Numbered from the stretch's first letter, positions 6,454 through 15,069 are shown. The stretch is DNA of 19,512 nt from CAZTGZ01 sp044339595 (GCA_044339595.1 JBIIVF010000035.1:1-19512); one strand, 5' to 3'. A program made the numbers and translations. Notes: generated from the sequence alone by a model not told the origin.

Positions 6454-6461
6454 TACCTTTG
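6454..6461 (+). promoter_or_regulatory. Candidate minus-7 element for cvfB-like gene
   Basis: TACCTTTG fits TAnnTTTG and is only 8 nt from the ATG at 6470, so the mRNA would have a leader of about 4 nt. No TTG is found 19 nt upstream. Confidence 0.45.
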
Positions 6462-6469
6462 CCCTATCT

Positions 6470-7297
6470 ATGCCTGAATTGGGTAAAATACAAGTTTTAG
6501 AAGTTTTGAGAGATACCTCCGCAGGATTATTCCTCGGAGATGGTCAGGGCGAAGATGTTTTATTGCCCGGTAAATACACGGACCGAATAAGAGTTCATGA
6601 GGAGGTTCAGGTTTTTGTCTACAAAGACTCTGAAAACAGGCTCATTGCAACTACAAATCTTCCGGTGGCGCAGGTGGGTGATTTTGCTTGCCTTGAAGTT
6701 AAGGAAGCCACAAGCTTTGGCGCATTTTTAAATTGGGGAACTGATAAGGATTTGTTCGTGCCATTTGATGAACAATTACACAAGCTTAAAAAGGGAGATT
6801 GGTGTGAAGTCTTCATATTCATTGATGAAAAGAGTGGCCGATTGGTTGGTTCTACAAAATTGGGCCGTTTCTTAAACAAAGACACAGGAGCAATTACAGA
6901 AGGGGAACAAGTAGAATTGATTATTTGGGAGGAAAGTGAATTAGGCCTCAGGGTAATCATCAACAAGCAATACGAGGGCCTTTTGTTTTACAGTGATTTA
7001 TTTCAAGATGTTCTGCAAGGGGATATTTTGGAAGGCTATATCAGTAAAAAACGCCCGGATGGGAAATTAGATGTTCGATTGGGTAAAAGAGGATACCAGA
7101 ATATTGAGCCCAACGCAGATAAGGTGCACGAAGTTTTGGTGAAAGCAGGTGGTTTTTTGCCATTTAATGATCACTCTGATCCGGAGCAAATTGTAGAAAC
7201 CTTTAAAATGAGCAAAAAGCTCTTTAAAAAAGCGATCGGATTACTTTACAAACAACGGGTAATTGAGATTACCGAAACCGGCATTCAAAAAATATAA
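6470..7297 (+). CDS. cvfB: S1 RNA-binding protein, CvfB/YitL family
   Basis: A 275-aa cytoplasmic protein with consecutive S1-like beta-barrels followed by a winged helix, the architecture of CvfB (an RNA-binding regulator of virulence factors in Staphylococcus). The first S1 unit (about 1-65) has GKIQVLEVLRDTSAGLFLG and DVLLPGKY. A second (about 68-135) has GDFACLEVKEATSFGAFLNWG, DLFVPFDEQ and GDWCEVFIFID. A third (about 140-215) ends in GDILEGYISKKRPDGKLDVRL. The C-terminal winged helix is about 220-275 (DPEQIVETFKMSKKLFKKAIG). The frame is open back to a TTG at 6377, but the family begins MxELGK, so I use the ATG at 6470. The preceding 93 nt then act as upstream region and hold the palindrome and minus-7 element. 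Confidence 0.88.
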   Translation: MPELGKIQVLEVLRDTSAGLFLGDGQGEDVLLPGKYTDRIRVHEEVQVFVYKDSENRLIATTNLPVAQVGDFACLEVKEATSFGAFLNWGTDKDLFVPFDEQLHKLKKGDWCEVFIFIDEKSGRLVGSTKLGRFLNKDTGAITEGEQVELIIWEESELGLRVIINKQYEGLLFYSDLFQDVLQGDILEGYISKKRPDGKLDVRLGKRGYQNIEPNADKVHEVLVKAGGFLPFNDHSDPEQIVETFKMSKKLFKKAIGLLYKQRVIEITETGIQKI

Positions 7298-7330
7298 CTT
7301 TCGGGTGTTATCGACTATTGGCGGCTTAAA

Positions 7331-7358
7331 ATAAAAAAGTCCGAACAATTGCTCGGAC
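7331..7358 (-). terminator. Rho-independent terminator of the recQ unit
   Basis: Read on the minus strand, GTCCGAGC pairs with GTTCGGAC across the loop AATT (8 bp with one G-U), followed by TTTTTTATTTT. It is the first good terminator downstream of recQ and of the regulator fossil. On the plus strand the hairpin has no T-run, so it would not clearly stop the cvfB-like transcript coming from the other side. Confidence 0.85.
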
Positions 7359-7518
7359 TAAGTTAATTACAACAAACAAAATCCATTAATGGAGTTGTTT
7401 GACAAGATTCTGCTAGCGAAAGAGATTTCTCTCATGCAAATATGATCAAAAATGCTTGAATTGAACATTGCATGAAAATGTGATAGGCGTTTGTTTGAAA
7501 TACCCCCCCATGCTGATT
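7359..7518. other. Non-coding gap between terminator and regulator fossil
   Basis: I find no credible coding frame here. There are short imperfect inverted repeats (for example AGAGATTTCTCT near 7419-7432) and a run of seven C near 7503-7509. It is probably leftover 3' flank of the decayed regulator. Confidence 0.4.
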
Positions 7519-7860
7519 CTAAATGATGTTTTTTGGGAAGAGTTTATTGATGGCTTCTATCTTTGAATTTACTTGTAACTTTTCGTAAATACGGCTGATA
7601 TGGCAAAGCACGTTGTCAATACTGTTACTGAGGCCATATGGATTTCGTATATCTTTAAAAATGGTATGAAAAGGATAGCCATCAAAACGGTTCAACCCTT
7701 CGATTGTGGCAGAACAGATATAACCATCTTTGTCTTGAACAATGTCGTAAACAGTACTTTGAGAAAGACCCTCTTTGACGCCTATAATTTGGACAAGCTC
7801 AGAGGGTAATTCTTTTCCAAATACCGGGCATAAGGCAGCCCATAGGGCCCTTAACGTGAT
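7519..7860 (-). pseudogene. Internally deleted sensor/LuxR-type regulator fossil
   Basis: The minus-strand frame first shows a hydrophobic, signal-peptide-like stretch (LRALWAALCPVFG). The start of a reg_prop (two-component sensor propeller) domain follows: GVKEGLSQSTVYDIVQDKDGYI then EGLNRFDGYPFHTIFKD. Immediately after NPYGLSNS the text jumps to VLCHISRIYEKLQVNSKIEA, the recognition-helix end of a LuxR-type helix-turn-helix, and stops. Intact proteins of this type are some 900 residues or more, so the body (further propeller blades, Y_Y_Y domain, membrane helix, first half of the HTH) is missing. The invariant WF of the first blade reads CS, another sign of decay. The frame extends upstream to an ATG at 7974, but that overlaps the recQ end and is not a credible start. 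Lies downstream of recQ on the same strand. Confidence 0.75.
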
Positions 7861-7903
7861 GAAAGGTCCAAACTGTATTCCGAAAAAGAGAACCCATGTG
7901 GGG

Positions 7904-10096
7904 TCAGTTTGCCACTTCAGAAATAAACTGAATCCGAAGTAATTGCATTTCTTCATGAGAAAAATCTCCATCAAATGCCCTTACTGCTTCATCAAGATCA
8001 TTCGATTCATTACTTCTGAAATAATCGAATATTTCTTCGATTACATCTTCATCCATCAATTCCTCAATTTCATGGAATAAGTCAAGTTTGGTTCCACTGT
8101 AAACGATATTTTCCAGATCATCGAGCAGTTCTTGGTAGGTCATTCCTTGTGATTTGGCAATATCTACCAAACTCATTTTTTTGTCGATGTTTTGAATCAG
8201 GAGTACCTTTTTACCCGATTTATTGGCAACGGTCTTAAGCACCAGATCTTCAGGTCTTTCGATATCATTTTCTTCCACATACTGGGCAATTCTGGCAATG
8301 AATGGAGGACCGAACTTTTTAGCCTTATTCTTCCCAACGCCTGAAATGTTTTCCATTTCTTCGAGGGTAATCGGGTACTTCGTGGCCATTTCCTCGAGCG
8401 AGGTTTCCTGGAAAATTACATAAGGAGGGAGGTTCATTTCCCGTGCTACGGTCCTTTGCAATTCTTTTAGAAGAACATACAATTCTTCGTCATAGATATT
8501 CTCGATTTCAATGATTTCGAAATCTTCATCACTTACTTTCTCGAATATCTGATCTTCTGCAATTTGAATCGAGAAGGGGTCTTTGAGATAGGCAATCCCT
8601 TCGTCGCTAATATTCAGCAGGCCGTAGAGCTCAATATTTTTGGTAATAAGGTTTCTGACCATTCCTTGCCGGACGATGGTTTTCCAGAAATTGTTGTCCC
8701 GGGTTTTGCCTTTGGCAAACATGGGCAACTTGTGGTGTTCATAAGCCTTTACATCATTGCTGGCGTCGCCGGTGAGGATTTCTATGATATGGTTGATGGC
8801 TACTTTTCCGTCGGTTGCCTGAACCGCTTGAAGCGCCAGAGTCATTTCGGAGCTCACTTCTTGTTTTGGTTTTGGATGACGACAATTATCGCACATGCCA
8901 CCGCATTTAGATTCTTCAAAATCTTCACCAAAATAATGAAGCAGTGATTTTCTGCGACATTGACTTGTTTCTGAAAATGAAGACATTTCAAAAATCAACT
9001 GAGAGCCAATTTCACGTTCGGCCACCGGCTTATCCTTCATGAACTTCTCCAGCTTTTCTGTATCATTGGGATTGTAATATAAAACGCAATCTCCTTGCAA
9101 GCCATCCCTGCCGGCACGTCCGGTTTCCTGATAATAACCCTCCAAAGATTTAGGTACATCATAGTGAATTACAAACCTCACATCGGGTTTATCGATTCCC
9201 ATCCCAAAGGCAATGGTGGCTACAATTACATCGCCTTCTTCCATCAAAAATGCGTCTTGATTGGCAGCCCGGGTTTTGGCATCTAATCCTGCATGGTAGG
9301 GCAATGCTTTAACGCCATTGGCTACCAATATTTCAGATATTTCTTCAACTTTTTTTCTGCTCAAACAATAAATAATGCCGGATTTACCTCGTCTTTGATT
9401 GATAAAGCCGAGCATATCCTTCAGGGTTTTATCTTTCTTACCCTTTGCACGCACTTCATAATACAAATTGGGTCGATTAAACGATGTTTTAAAAACTTCG
9501 GCATCCGTCATCGACAGATTTTTCTGAATATCACTTTGAACTTTGGGTGTGGCGGTAGCTGTTAAAGCCATGATGGGTACATCGTCAATGGCTTTCACCA
9601 TTTGTTTGATGCGTCGGTATTCAGGCCTAAAATCATGTCCCCATTCGCTGATACAATGGGCCTCATCAACAGCTACGAAAGATACTTTAACATTATTCAA
9701 AAATTCGATGGTATCGTCTTTTTTCAATGTTTCCGGAGCCACATATAACATTTTGGTCTTTCCGGATGAAACATCGTCTTTAACGCGTTGGGTATCTGAT
9801 TTTGATAAACTGGAATTCAGAAAATGTGCGATAGAATTGCTGTCACCAAATCCACGAATGCTATCCACTTGATTTTTCATCAAGGCAATCAACGGCGAAA
9901 TAATGATGGCCGTTCCGTCTTTTAATAATGCCGGCAGCTGATAGCAAAGGCTTTTCCCCGCACCGGTAGGCATGATGACAAAACTATCCTGATTTGCCAT
10001 GATGGATTTAATAATGTCTTCCTGAATTCCTTTGAATGAATCAAATCCAAAAAACTCTTTTAAACTCTTCTTTAGGTCTTGTTCTTCTTGTACCAT
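7904..10096 (-). CDS. recQ: ATP-dependent DNA helicase RecQ
   Basis: A 3'-5' DNA helicase in recombination and repair of stalled forks, cytoplasmic. The 730-aa product is complete. Motif I is MPTGAGKS (42-49), motif II DEAH (144-147), then TATATPKV (180-187) and motif VI QETGRAGRDG (323-332). The zinc site is Cys380, Cys398, Cys402, Cys405. A winged-helix RQC region follows (about 410-520). An HRDC domain is near 535-610, with LPPYVIFQETSLEEMA and ISGVGKNKAKKFG. A further C-terminal helical domain (about 625-730, HTH_40-like) is typical of Bacteroidota RecQ and makes it longer than the E. coli enzyme (about 610 aa). It is divergent from kdsD with a 97-bp shared upstream region. Confidence 0.97.
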   Translation of the reverse strand: MVQEEQDLKKSLKEFFGFDSFKGIQEDIIKSIMANQDSFVIMPTGAGKSLCYQLPALLKDGTAIIISPLIALMKNQVDSIRGFGDSNSIAHFLNSSLSKSDTQRVKDDVSSGKTKMLYVAPETLKKDDTIEFLNNVKVSFVAVDEAHCISEWGHDFRPEYRRIKQMVKAIDDVPIMALTATATPKVQSDIQKNLSMTDAEVFKTSFNRPNLYYEVRAKGKKDKTLKDMLGFINQRRGKSGIIYCLSRKKVEEISEILVANGVKALPYHAGLDAKTRAANQDAFLMEEGDVIVATIAFGMGIDKPDVRFVIHYDVPKSLEGYYQETGRAGRDGLQGDCVLYYNPNDTEKLEKFMKDKPVAEREIGSQLIFEMSSFSETSQCRRKSLLHYFGEDFEESKCGGMCDNCRHPKPKQEVSSEMTLALQAVQATDGKVAINHIIEILTGDASNDVKAYEHHKLPMFAKGKTRDNNFWKTIVRQGMVRNLITKNIELYGLLNISDEGIAYLKDPFSIQIAEDQIFEKVSDEDFEIIEIENIYDEELYVLLKELQRTVAREMNLPPYVIFQETSLEEMATKYPITLEEMENISGVGKNKAKKFGPPFIARIAQYVEENDIERPEDLVLKTVANKSGKKVLLIQNIDKKMSLVDIAKSQGMTYQELLDDLENIVYSGTKLDLFHEIEELMDEDVIEEIFDYFRSNESNDLDEAVRAFDGDFSHEEMQLLRIQFISEVAN

Positions 10097-10171
10097 AACT
10101 TTTACTCGTTGTCCTAAACTACTTTTGACCTCACTAAGTTATTCAAATTTCTGTTATATAAACAAATAAAT

Positions 10172-10190
10172 TTACTTTGCGGCAAATTTA
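10172..10190. promoter_or_regulatory. Divergent promoter elements for recQ and kdsD
   Basis: Plus strand: TTACTTTG (10172-10179), one mismatch from TAnnTTTG, 14 nt before the kdsD ATG. Minus strand: TAAATTTG (10190 to 10183), a full match, which would give recQ a leader of about 80 nt. The two face in opposite directions only 3 bp apart. Neither has a well-spaced minus-33 TTG. Another full match on the plus strand, TACTTTTG, is at 10120-10127. Confidence 0.3.
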
Positions 10191-10193
10191 AGC

Positions 10194-11162
10194 ATGTTGA
10201 GAGACAACAGTTCAATAATACTCAATGCTAAGGAAGCAATTGATACGGAAATCAATGCACTTGCCCAACTGTCAGGAAGAATCGATGAAAATTTCGCATT
10301 ATGTGTGCATTCTATCCTAAACAGTCAAGGCCGGGTGGTGATAACGGGCATCGGAAAGAGTGCGGCCATTGCACAAAAGATTGTAGGAACCCTGAATAGT
10401 ACTGGTACTCCGTCTATATTTATGCATGCCGCCGATGCAGTGCATGGAGATTTAGGAATCATCCAACAGCATGATGTAGTCATATGCATTTCGAAAAGTG
10501 GAAATACGCCGGAAATCAAGGTATTGGTGCCCCTTTTGAGAAGGGGTGGAAATGTCTTGATAGCCTTGGTAGGGAATATTCATTCTTTTTTGGCAGAACA
10601 TGCTGATTTTGTGCTAGATGCCACGGTAGATCGCGAAGCATGTCCCAACGATTTGGCTCCAACTTCCAGCACTACGGCTCAGTTGGTTTTAGGAGACGCC
10701 TTGGCGATTTGTTTACTTAAAGCCAAATCATTCGGGCCGGAAGATTTTGCGCGCTACCATCCGGGAGGGGCTTTGGGTAAGAGACTTTATTTGACCTTAT
10801 CTGACCTCATCTCTTCACAACAGATGCCTGCCGTATCTCCTGTTTCTACCATCAAAGCGGCCATCGATGTGATTACACGCAATCGTTTGGGCGCTGCGGC
10901 CGTAATTATGAATGACAAAATTTGTGGGATAATTACCGATGGAGACATCAGAAGAATGCTCGAAAAATATGATAATATTGCCGGCTTGAAAGCTGAAAAT
11001 ATTATGGGCGTCAATCCGTTTATGATGGATGAACATACCCTGGCTGTTGATGCTGCTGTAAAAATGACAGAAAAGAAAATTTCACAAATCATAGTTACGC
11101 GTTCGGGCAATTATGCCGGAATGGTTCATATACATGACCTGAATAGAGAAGGAATTTTATAA
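10194..11162 (+). CDS. kdsD: Arabinose-5-phosphate isomerase (KpsF/GutQ family)
   Basis: Converts ribulose-5-phosphate to arabinose-5-phosphate, the first committed step toward Kdo for lipopolysaccharide, in the cytoplasm. The 322-aa length is normal. A SIS domain occupies about residues 35-170 with VVITGIGKSAAIAQKI, HAADAVHGDLGI (the metal/substrate histidine region), ISKSGNTPEIK and APTSSTTAQLVLGDALA. Two CBS domains fill about 205-320 (LGAAAVIMNDKICGIITDGDIRR; SQIIVTRSGNYAGMVHIHDL). The start has a candidate promoter just upstream. manC follows after 7 nt, so the pair is an operon supplying sugar precursors for cell-surface glycans. Confidence 0.95.
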   Translation: MLRDNSSIILNAKEAIDTEINALAQLSGRIDENFALCVHSILNSQGRVVITGIGKSAAIAQKIVGTLNSTGTPSIFMHAADAVHGDLGIIQQHDVVICISKSGNTPEIKVLVPLLRRGGNVLIALVGNIHSFLAEHADFVLDATVDREACPNDLAPTSSTTAQLVLGDALAICLLKAKSFGPEDFARYHPGGALGKRLYLTLSDLISSQQMPAVSPVSTIKAAIDVITRNRLGAAAVIMNDKICGIITDGDIRRMLEKYDNIAGLKAENIMGVNPFMMDEHTLAVDAAVKMTEKKISQIIVTRSGNYAGMVHIHDLNREGIL

Positions 11163-11169
11163 GCAAAAA

Positions 11170-12258
11170 ATGCAAAAAAATAATTATGTGGTGATCATGG
11201 CAGGCGGAATCGGAAGCCGCTTTTGGCCGCTCAGTCGCGCAGATAAACCCAAACAATTTTTAGACATTTTAGGTACAGGCAAATCGCTCATTCAGCTCAC
11301 CTTTGAGCGCTTTAGCAAAATCGTTCCGTCCGAGAATATTCTTTTTGTGGCGAATGAACAATATCGCGATTTAATTAAACAGCAAATACCTTCCATTTCA
11401 GATAATCAAATATTGGGAGAGCCTTTTGCCAAAAATACTGCTCCCTGCATTGCCTATGCCACTTATCGTATCCTTAAAATGGATAAAAATGCGAATATTG
11501 TGGTAGCACCTTCTGATCATCTTATCTTGGATGAAGCAACGTTTATCTCACAAATTATCAAAGGTTTTGAGTATGTAGAGAAGCATGATGCAATGCTTAC
11601 GCTGGGCATTCAACCTCATCGTCCGGATACCGGATATGGTTATATTCAATACTTGAAAGAAAAGCCGGAAGAAGAAATTTTTAAAGTAAAGACCTTTACA
11701 GAAAAACCGAATATCGAACTGGCAGAACAGTTTATTGAAAGTGGAGATTTTCTCTGGAATGCAGGTATTTTTCTTTGGAATGTTAAGTCGATAAAAGCAG
11801 CGCTTGCCAAATATCTGCCTGATTTGAATGAACTTTTTGAAAAGGGGTTACGAAAAATGGGAACTGAAGCAGAACAAGAGTTTATCAGTACCATTTATCC
11901 TATTTGTGAAAATATTTCTATTGACTACGGATTGATCGAAAAGGCCGATAATGTTCACGTATTGCCTTCAGAATTCGGTTGGAGTGACTTGGGAACCTGG
12001 AAATCATTGAATGATGTTTTGCTGAATGGCAGAGACAAAGATGAAAATATTACGGTCAATGCAAATGCAATTTTAGAAAATTCGGAAGGGTGTCTCGTGG
12101 TTTCAGAAAACAATAGGTTGATTGTTCTTCAGGGTGTGAAAGACCTCTATGTCATCAATACAGAAGATGCATTGCTCTTGTGCAATAAAAATCAGGAACA
12201 GGAAGTTAAAAACATTGTGAATGAGTTGAAGCGAAAATTCAACGGCACCTACAATTGA
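11170..12258 (+). CDS. manC: Mannose-1-phosphate guanylyltransferase
   Basis: Makes GDP-mannose from mannose-1-phosphate and GTP in the cytoplasm, the donor for mannose and, through GDP-sugar conversions, fucose and related sugars of surface polysaccharides. The 362-aa protein has the pyrophosphorylase signature AGGIGSRFWPLSRADKPKQF at residues 11-30, VVAPSDHLI, a GYGYI segment, FTEKPN, and WNAGIFLW. It is the short single-domain form without the C-terminal phosphomannose isomerase cupin of long ManC proteins; ManC or RfbM naming is equally acceptable. It is 7 nt downstream of kdsD and overlaps the next gene by 4 nt (TTGA), so translation is probably coupled. Confidence 0.93.
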   Translation: MQKNNYVVIMAGGIGSRFWPLSRADKPKQFLDILGTGKSLIQLTFERFSKIVPSENILFVANEQYRDLIKQQIPSISDNQILGEPFAKNTAPCIAYATYRILKMDKNANIVVAPSDHLILDEATFISQIIKGFEYVEKHDAMLTLGIQPHRPDTGYGYIQYLKEKPEEEIFKVKTFTEKPNIELAEQFIESGDFLWNAGIFLWNVKSIKAALAKYLPDLNELFEKGLRKMGTEAEQEFISTIYPICENISIDYGLIEKADNVHVLPSEFGWSDLGTWKSLNDVLLNGRDKDENITVNANAILENSEGCLVVSENNRLIVLQGVKDLYVINTEDALLLCNKNQEQEVKNIVNELKRKFNGTYN

Positions 12259-13502
12259 AGAATTTGAGGATAAGACTTTTTAGTTTATTATTCCTTGCAG
12301 GACTGTTAACAGGGGGAAAGGAATCCGGTCCGGATGATGCAAGAACCGAAAAATATTTTCCGTGCATTTATTATGAGTTCAACGCTATTGATCCGATCAC
12401 AGAGTTCGGGCTCAATAGCTTTTTTTTAAGACTCGATCAATATTTAAGCAAAAGACAAGGCAAAATCAACATTGTTCACATTGGCGATAGTCATATTCAA
12501 GCCGATTATTTGACGCACAGTGCCCGAAAACGATTTCAATATACCTTCGGTAATGGTGGGCGAGGATTTATTTTTCCTCATCGCCTTGCCAAAGTAAATA
12601 ATGCTTACACCGTCGGCATTTCAGGCCTTGGGGTATGGACCAATCATAAGAGCATCACCATGAGCGATCAAGGATTGTATGGTATTACCGGAATTTCATT
12701 AAAAACAACCGACTCTTCTGCCATGATCTACATGAATCCGAACAAGTTGCACGATATGAATTATGAATTCACCCGAATGAAATTATTTTATGAGCAATCT
12801 GAAAATTGTTTTGGTTTAGATTTTATGGTGAATGCTCCCGGAGATATTGATTATGATGAAATACCCATATCGAATGGCATATCACAGGTGTATTTTGACC
12901 AGCCCATAGACAGTATTTGGATGATGCTCGATAAATCAGGGGAATTTCAACAGCAATTTCAGCTTTATGGGATGAGTCTTGAAAATGATTATCCTGGAAT
13001 TATTTATCATGGTATCGGATTAAATGGGGCTTATGCAAAATCGTACCTTCGAAATCATTATTTAGAGCCGCAATTGAAAGCGCTGAATGCCGACTTGGTC
13101 ATTCTTTCTTTGGGAACCAATGATGGCTTTATGTCTGAGGGTAAATTTTGTATGCAGTGTTTTAAAGACAATTATCGCGCTTTGCTTTCACGCATTCGTT
13201 CTGCATCTCCTAAGGCTTCGATTCTTATTACCACACCGGGAGACAATTTTATGCGGGCAAAAATCCATAACACCAATATGAAGAAAATAACGGAAGCGCT
13301 ATACGAAATAGCCGTGGAGTATGATGCCGCCCTCTGGGATTTCAATAAGGTGATGGGAGGGGAACATAGCATGAGAAAATGGCACAGCTACGGTTTAGCT
13401 CAAAAGGATTTAGTACACTTCACGGAGGAAGGATATAACCAGATTGGGTGCTTGTTGTTTGAAGCCATCATGAACAGTTATGAGTGTCGATTCGACCGTT
13501 GA
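12255..13502 (+). CDS. Secreted SGNH/GDSL-hydrolase-like protein
   Basis: A 415-aa exported protein. The only start giving a signal peptide (KNLRIRLFSLLFLAGLL) is TTG at 12255, which overlaps the manC stop as TTGA. SGNH blocks are visible: block I IGDSHIQAD with Ser79, a possible Gly block HGIGLNGA (252-259), block III LGTND (286-290) with Asn289, and block V DLVHFT with Asp385 and His388. The GDSH form of block I is seen in acetyltransferase/esterase SGNH proteins such as those working with MBOAT partners (PatB, AlgX/AlgJ type). An MBOAT gene follows 52 nt downstream, so I infer a role in O-acetylation or deacetylation of an envelope glycan. The central region (about 105-245) resembles an added beta-rich domain. 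Confidence 0.82.
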   Translation: MKNLRIRLFSLLFLAGLLTGGKESGPDDARTEKYFPCIYYEFNAIDPITEFGLNSFFLRLDQYLSKRQGKINIVHIGDSHIQADYLTHSARKRFQYTFGNGGRGFIFPHRLAKVNNAYTVGISGLGVWTNHKSITMSDQGLYGITGISLKTTDSSAMIYMNPNKLHDMNYEFTRMKLFYEQSENCFGLDFMVNAPGDIDYDEIPISNGISQVYFDQPIDSIWMMLDKSGEFQQQFQLYGMSLENDYPGIIYHGIGLNGAYAKSYLRNHYLEPQLKALNADLVILSLGTNDGFMSEGKFCMQCFKDNYRALLSRIRSASPKASILITTPGDNFMRAKIHNTNMKKITEALYEIAVEYDAALWDFNKVMGGEHSMRKWHSYGLAQKDLVHFTEEGYNQIGCLLFEAIMNSYECRFDR

Positions 13503-13525
13503 TAAAATTTCAGGAGTAAATTCCA

Positions 13526-13533
13526 TACTTTTG
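13526..13533 (+). promoter_or_regulatory. Candidate minus-7 element for MBOAT gene
   Basis: TACTTTTG fits TAnnTTTG, 21 nt before the TTG start at 13555. It could give MBOAT and the peptidase their own promoter inside the cluster. No correctly spaced minus-33 TTG. Confidence 0.4.
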
Positions 13534-13554
13534 CGCACCTTTTAAAATAGCCCA

Positions 13555-15069
13555 TTGCTTACCTGGAAAGAGATATTTCTTTATTCTGATCGTGCCCCGC
13601 TCATTTTCAGTCAATACCTGTTTTTATTCCTGTTTACCATTGTGTACGCCATTTTTACGGTTACCTATAAAAAGTTCACATGGCGAAATGCATACCTGTT
13701 CATTTTTAGCTTATTCTTTTATTACAAGTGCGGTGGGATGTATTTCTGGATTTTGGTGGTTTCAACCTTGCTCGATTACTACGTTGCCGGAGCCATTCAT
13801 AAAACAGAAGCCAAGGCCAAAAGGAATTTCCTCTTGGTTGTCAGCTTGGTGGTGAACCTCGGATTATTGGCTTTTTTTAAATACTCATACTATTTTGTTG
13901 ATCTTGTAAATGGCTGGTTTGGAACTGAGTTCAAGGCCATCAATCTGTTGGCAGTTTTTTCGAACGGAATATTTAATTCCGGATTTGATATTTACGAAAT
14001 CGTCTTGCCGGTGGGCATTTCATTTTATACCTTTCAAACCCTCAGCTACACCATCGACATATGGAGAAAGGAGCTCGAGCCGGCGCGAAGCCTGGTCGAT
14101 TTTGGTTTTTTCGTTTCTTTTTTTCCGCAATTGGTGGCAGGTCCTATTGTTAGAGCCGCCGATTTTCTCCCGCAGATTTATAAACCATTCAAACTCACGT
14201 ATGAAGAATTGGGTAAAGCCATGTTTCTGATTATGAATGGGTTAGTAAAGAAAATGGTCATCAGTGACTACATCAGTATCAACTATGTAGATCGCGTTTT
14301 TGATGATCCGCAATTGTATAGTGGTTTTGAAAACCTGATGGCAGTATACGGATACGCCATCCAGATTTATTGCGATTTCTCTGGATATTCAGACATGGCC
14401 ATCGGATTGGCTGTGCTACTTGGATTTCATTTGCCCCCTAACTTTAATTCACCCTATAAGTCGAAAAGCATCACCGAATTCTGGCGGCGCTGGCATATTT
14501 CATTGTCTACCTGGTTGAAAGATTACCTGTATATTTCATTGGGAGGAAATCGCAAAGGGAAATTCAGAACCTATGTGAACCTGCTCATTACCATGGTTTT
14601 AGGCGGTTTGTGGCACGGGGCTGCGACCCGTTTTGTCATTTGGGGAGGATTACACGGACTGGCATTGGCTGTTCACAAAATATGGATGGATTATGTTCCT
14701 TTTGCCAAAAAGGAATTTAGAGGGAAAGATTTGATCATGGGTTTAATCACCTTTCATTTTGTCTCTTTTTGCTGGATCTATTTCCGGGCAGTAGATATGG
14801 ATCATATTCGAACCATGCTTCAACAGATTTCAGGAAATTTCCAATGGCAAGCCATACCCGAGAAAATGGCGGCTTATAAAATTGCCTTTTCAATGATTGG
14901 TTTTGGATTTGTGATGCACCTTTTACCGTATAAATGGAAAGATTGGACTAAAGATCACTACGCCATGCTTCCTTCTTTCCTCAAAACCTTCATATTTGCC
15001 GTAGTGATTATACTGGCTTATCAGGCCGTATCATCCGGCATACAACCCTTTATTTATTTTCAATTTTAA
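13555..15069 (+). CDS. MBOAT-family membrane O-acyltransferase
   Basis: A 504-aa integral inner-membrane protein of the AlgI/DltB/PatA type, which passes acetyl or acyl groups across the membrane to extracytoplasmic glycans. About ten hydrophobic segments are visible. Family marks are LPVGISFYTFQTLSYTIDIWR (about 159-180), the FFPQLVAGPIVRAADFLPQ segment (about 191-209), CDFSGYSDMAIGLA (about 276-289), FNSPYKSKSITEFWRRWHIS with the first conserved His, LKDYLYISLGGNRKG, and GGLWHGAATRFVIWGGLHG with the putative catalytic His. The start is a TTG: an in-frame stop lies 12 nt upstream and the next in-frame Met is deep inside, past the first membrane helix. It is followed after 3 nt by the C1 peptidase gene. 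Confidence 0.93.
   Translation: MLTWKEIFLYSDRAPLIFSQYLFLFLFTIVYAIFTVTYKKFTWRNAYLFIFSLFFYYKCGGMYFWILVVSTLLDYYVAGAIHKTEAKAKRNFLLVVSLVVNLGLLAFFKYSYYFVDLVNGWFGTEFKAINLLAVFSNGIFNSGFDIYEIVLPVGISFYTFQTLSYTIDIWRKELEPARSLVDFGFFVSFFPQLVAGPIVRAADFLPQIYKPFKLTYEELGKAMFLIMNGLVKKMVISDYISINYVDRVFDDPQLYSGFENLMAVYGYAIQIYCDFSGYSDMAIGLAVLLGFHLPPNFNSPYKSKSITEFWRRWHISLSTWLKDYLYISLGGNRKGKFRTYVNLLITMVLGGLWHGAATRFVIWGGLHGLALAVHKIWMDYVPFAKKEFRGKDLIMGLITFHFVSFCWIYFRAVDMDHIRTMLQQISGNFQWQAIPEKMAAYKIAFSMIGFGFVMHLLPYKWKDWTKDHYAMLPSFLKTFIFAVVIILAYQAVSSGIQPFIYFQF

Noticed and set aside
6377..6469. TTG-initiated N-terminal extension of the cvfB-like protein.
   Set aside because: The extra 31 residues are not part of the family, would start inside the palindrome, and contain the candidate promoter; the ATG at 6470 fits homologues.
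7893..7918. TGGGGTCAGTTTG resembles the ends of IS21-type elements.
   Set aside because: It is the normal end of recQ (residues VAN plus stop) and its flank; no transposase remnants lie next to it.
7519..7974. A single 151-aa minus-strand protein starting at 7974.
   Set aside because: The first ~38 codons overlap the end of recQ or its 3' flank in another frame and look random; only the part from about 7860 down resembles a protein, and that part is a fossil.
8564..8947. A 127-codon plus-strand frame inside recQ, and other plus-strand frames at 9293-9872.
   Set aside because: They lie opposite fully conserved RecQ segments (zinc cluster, helicase motifs) and have no recognisable domains.
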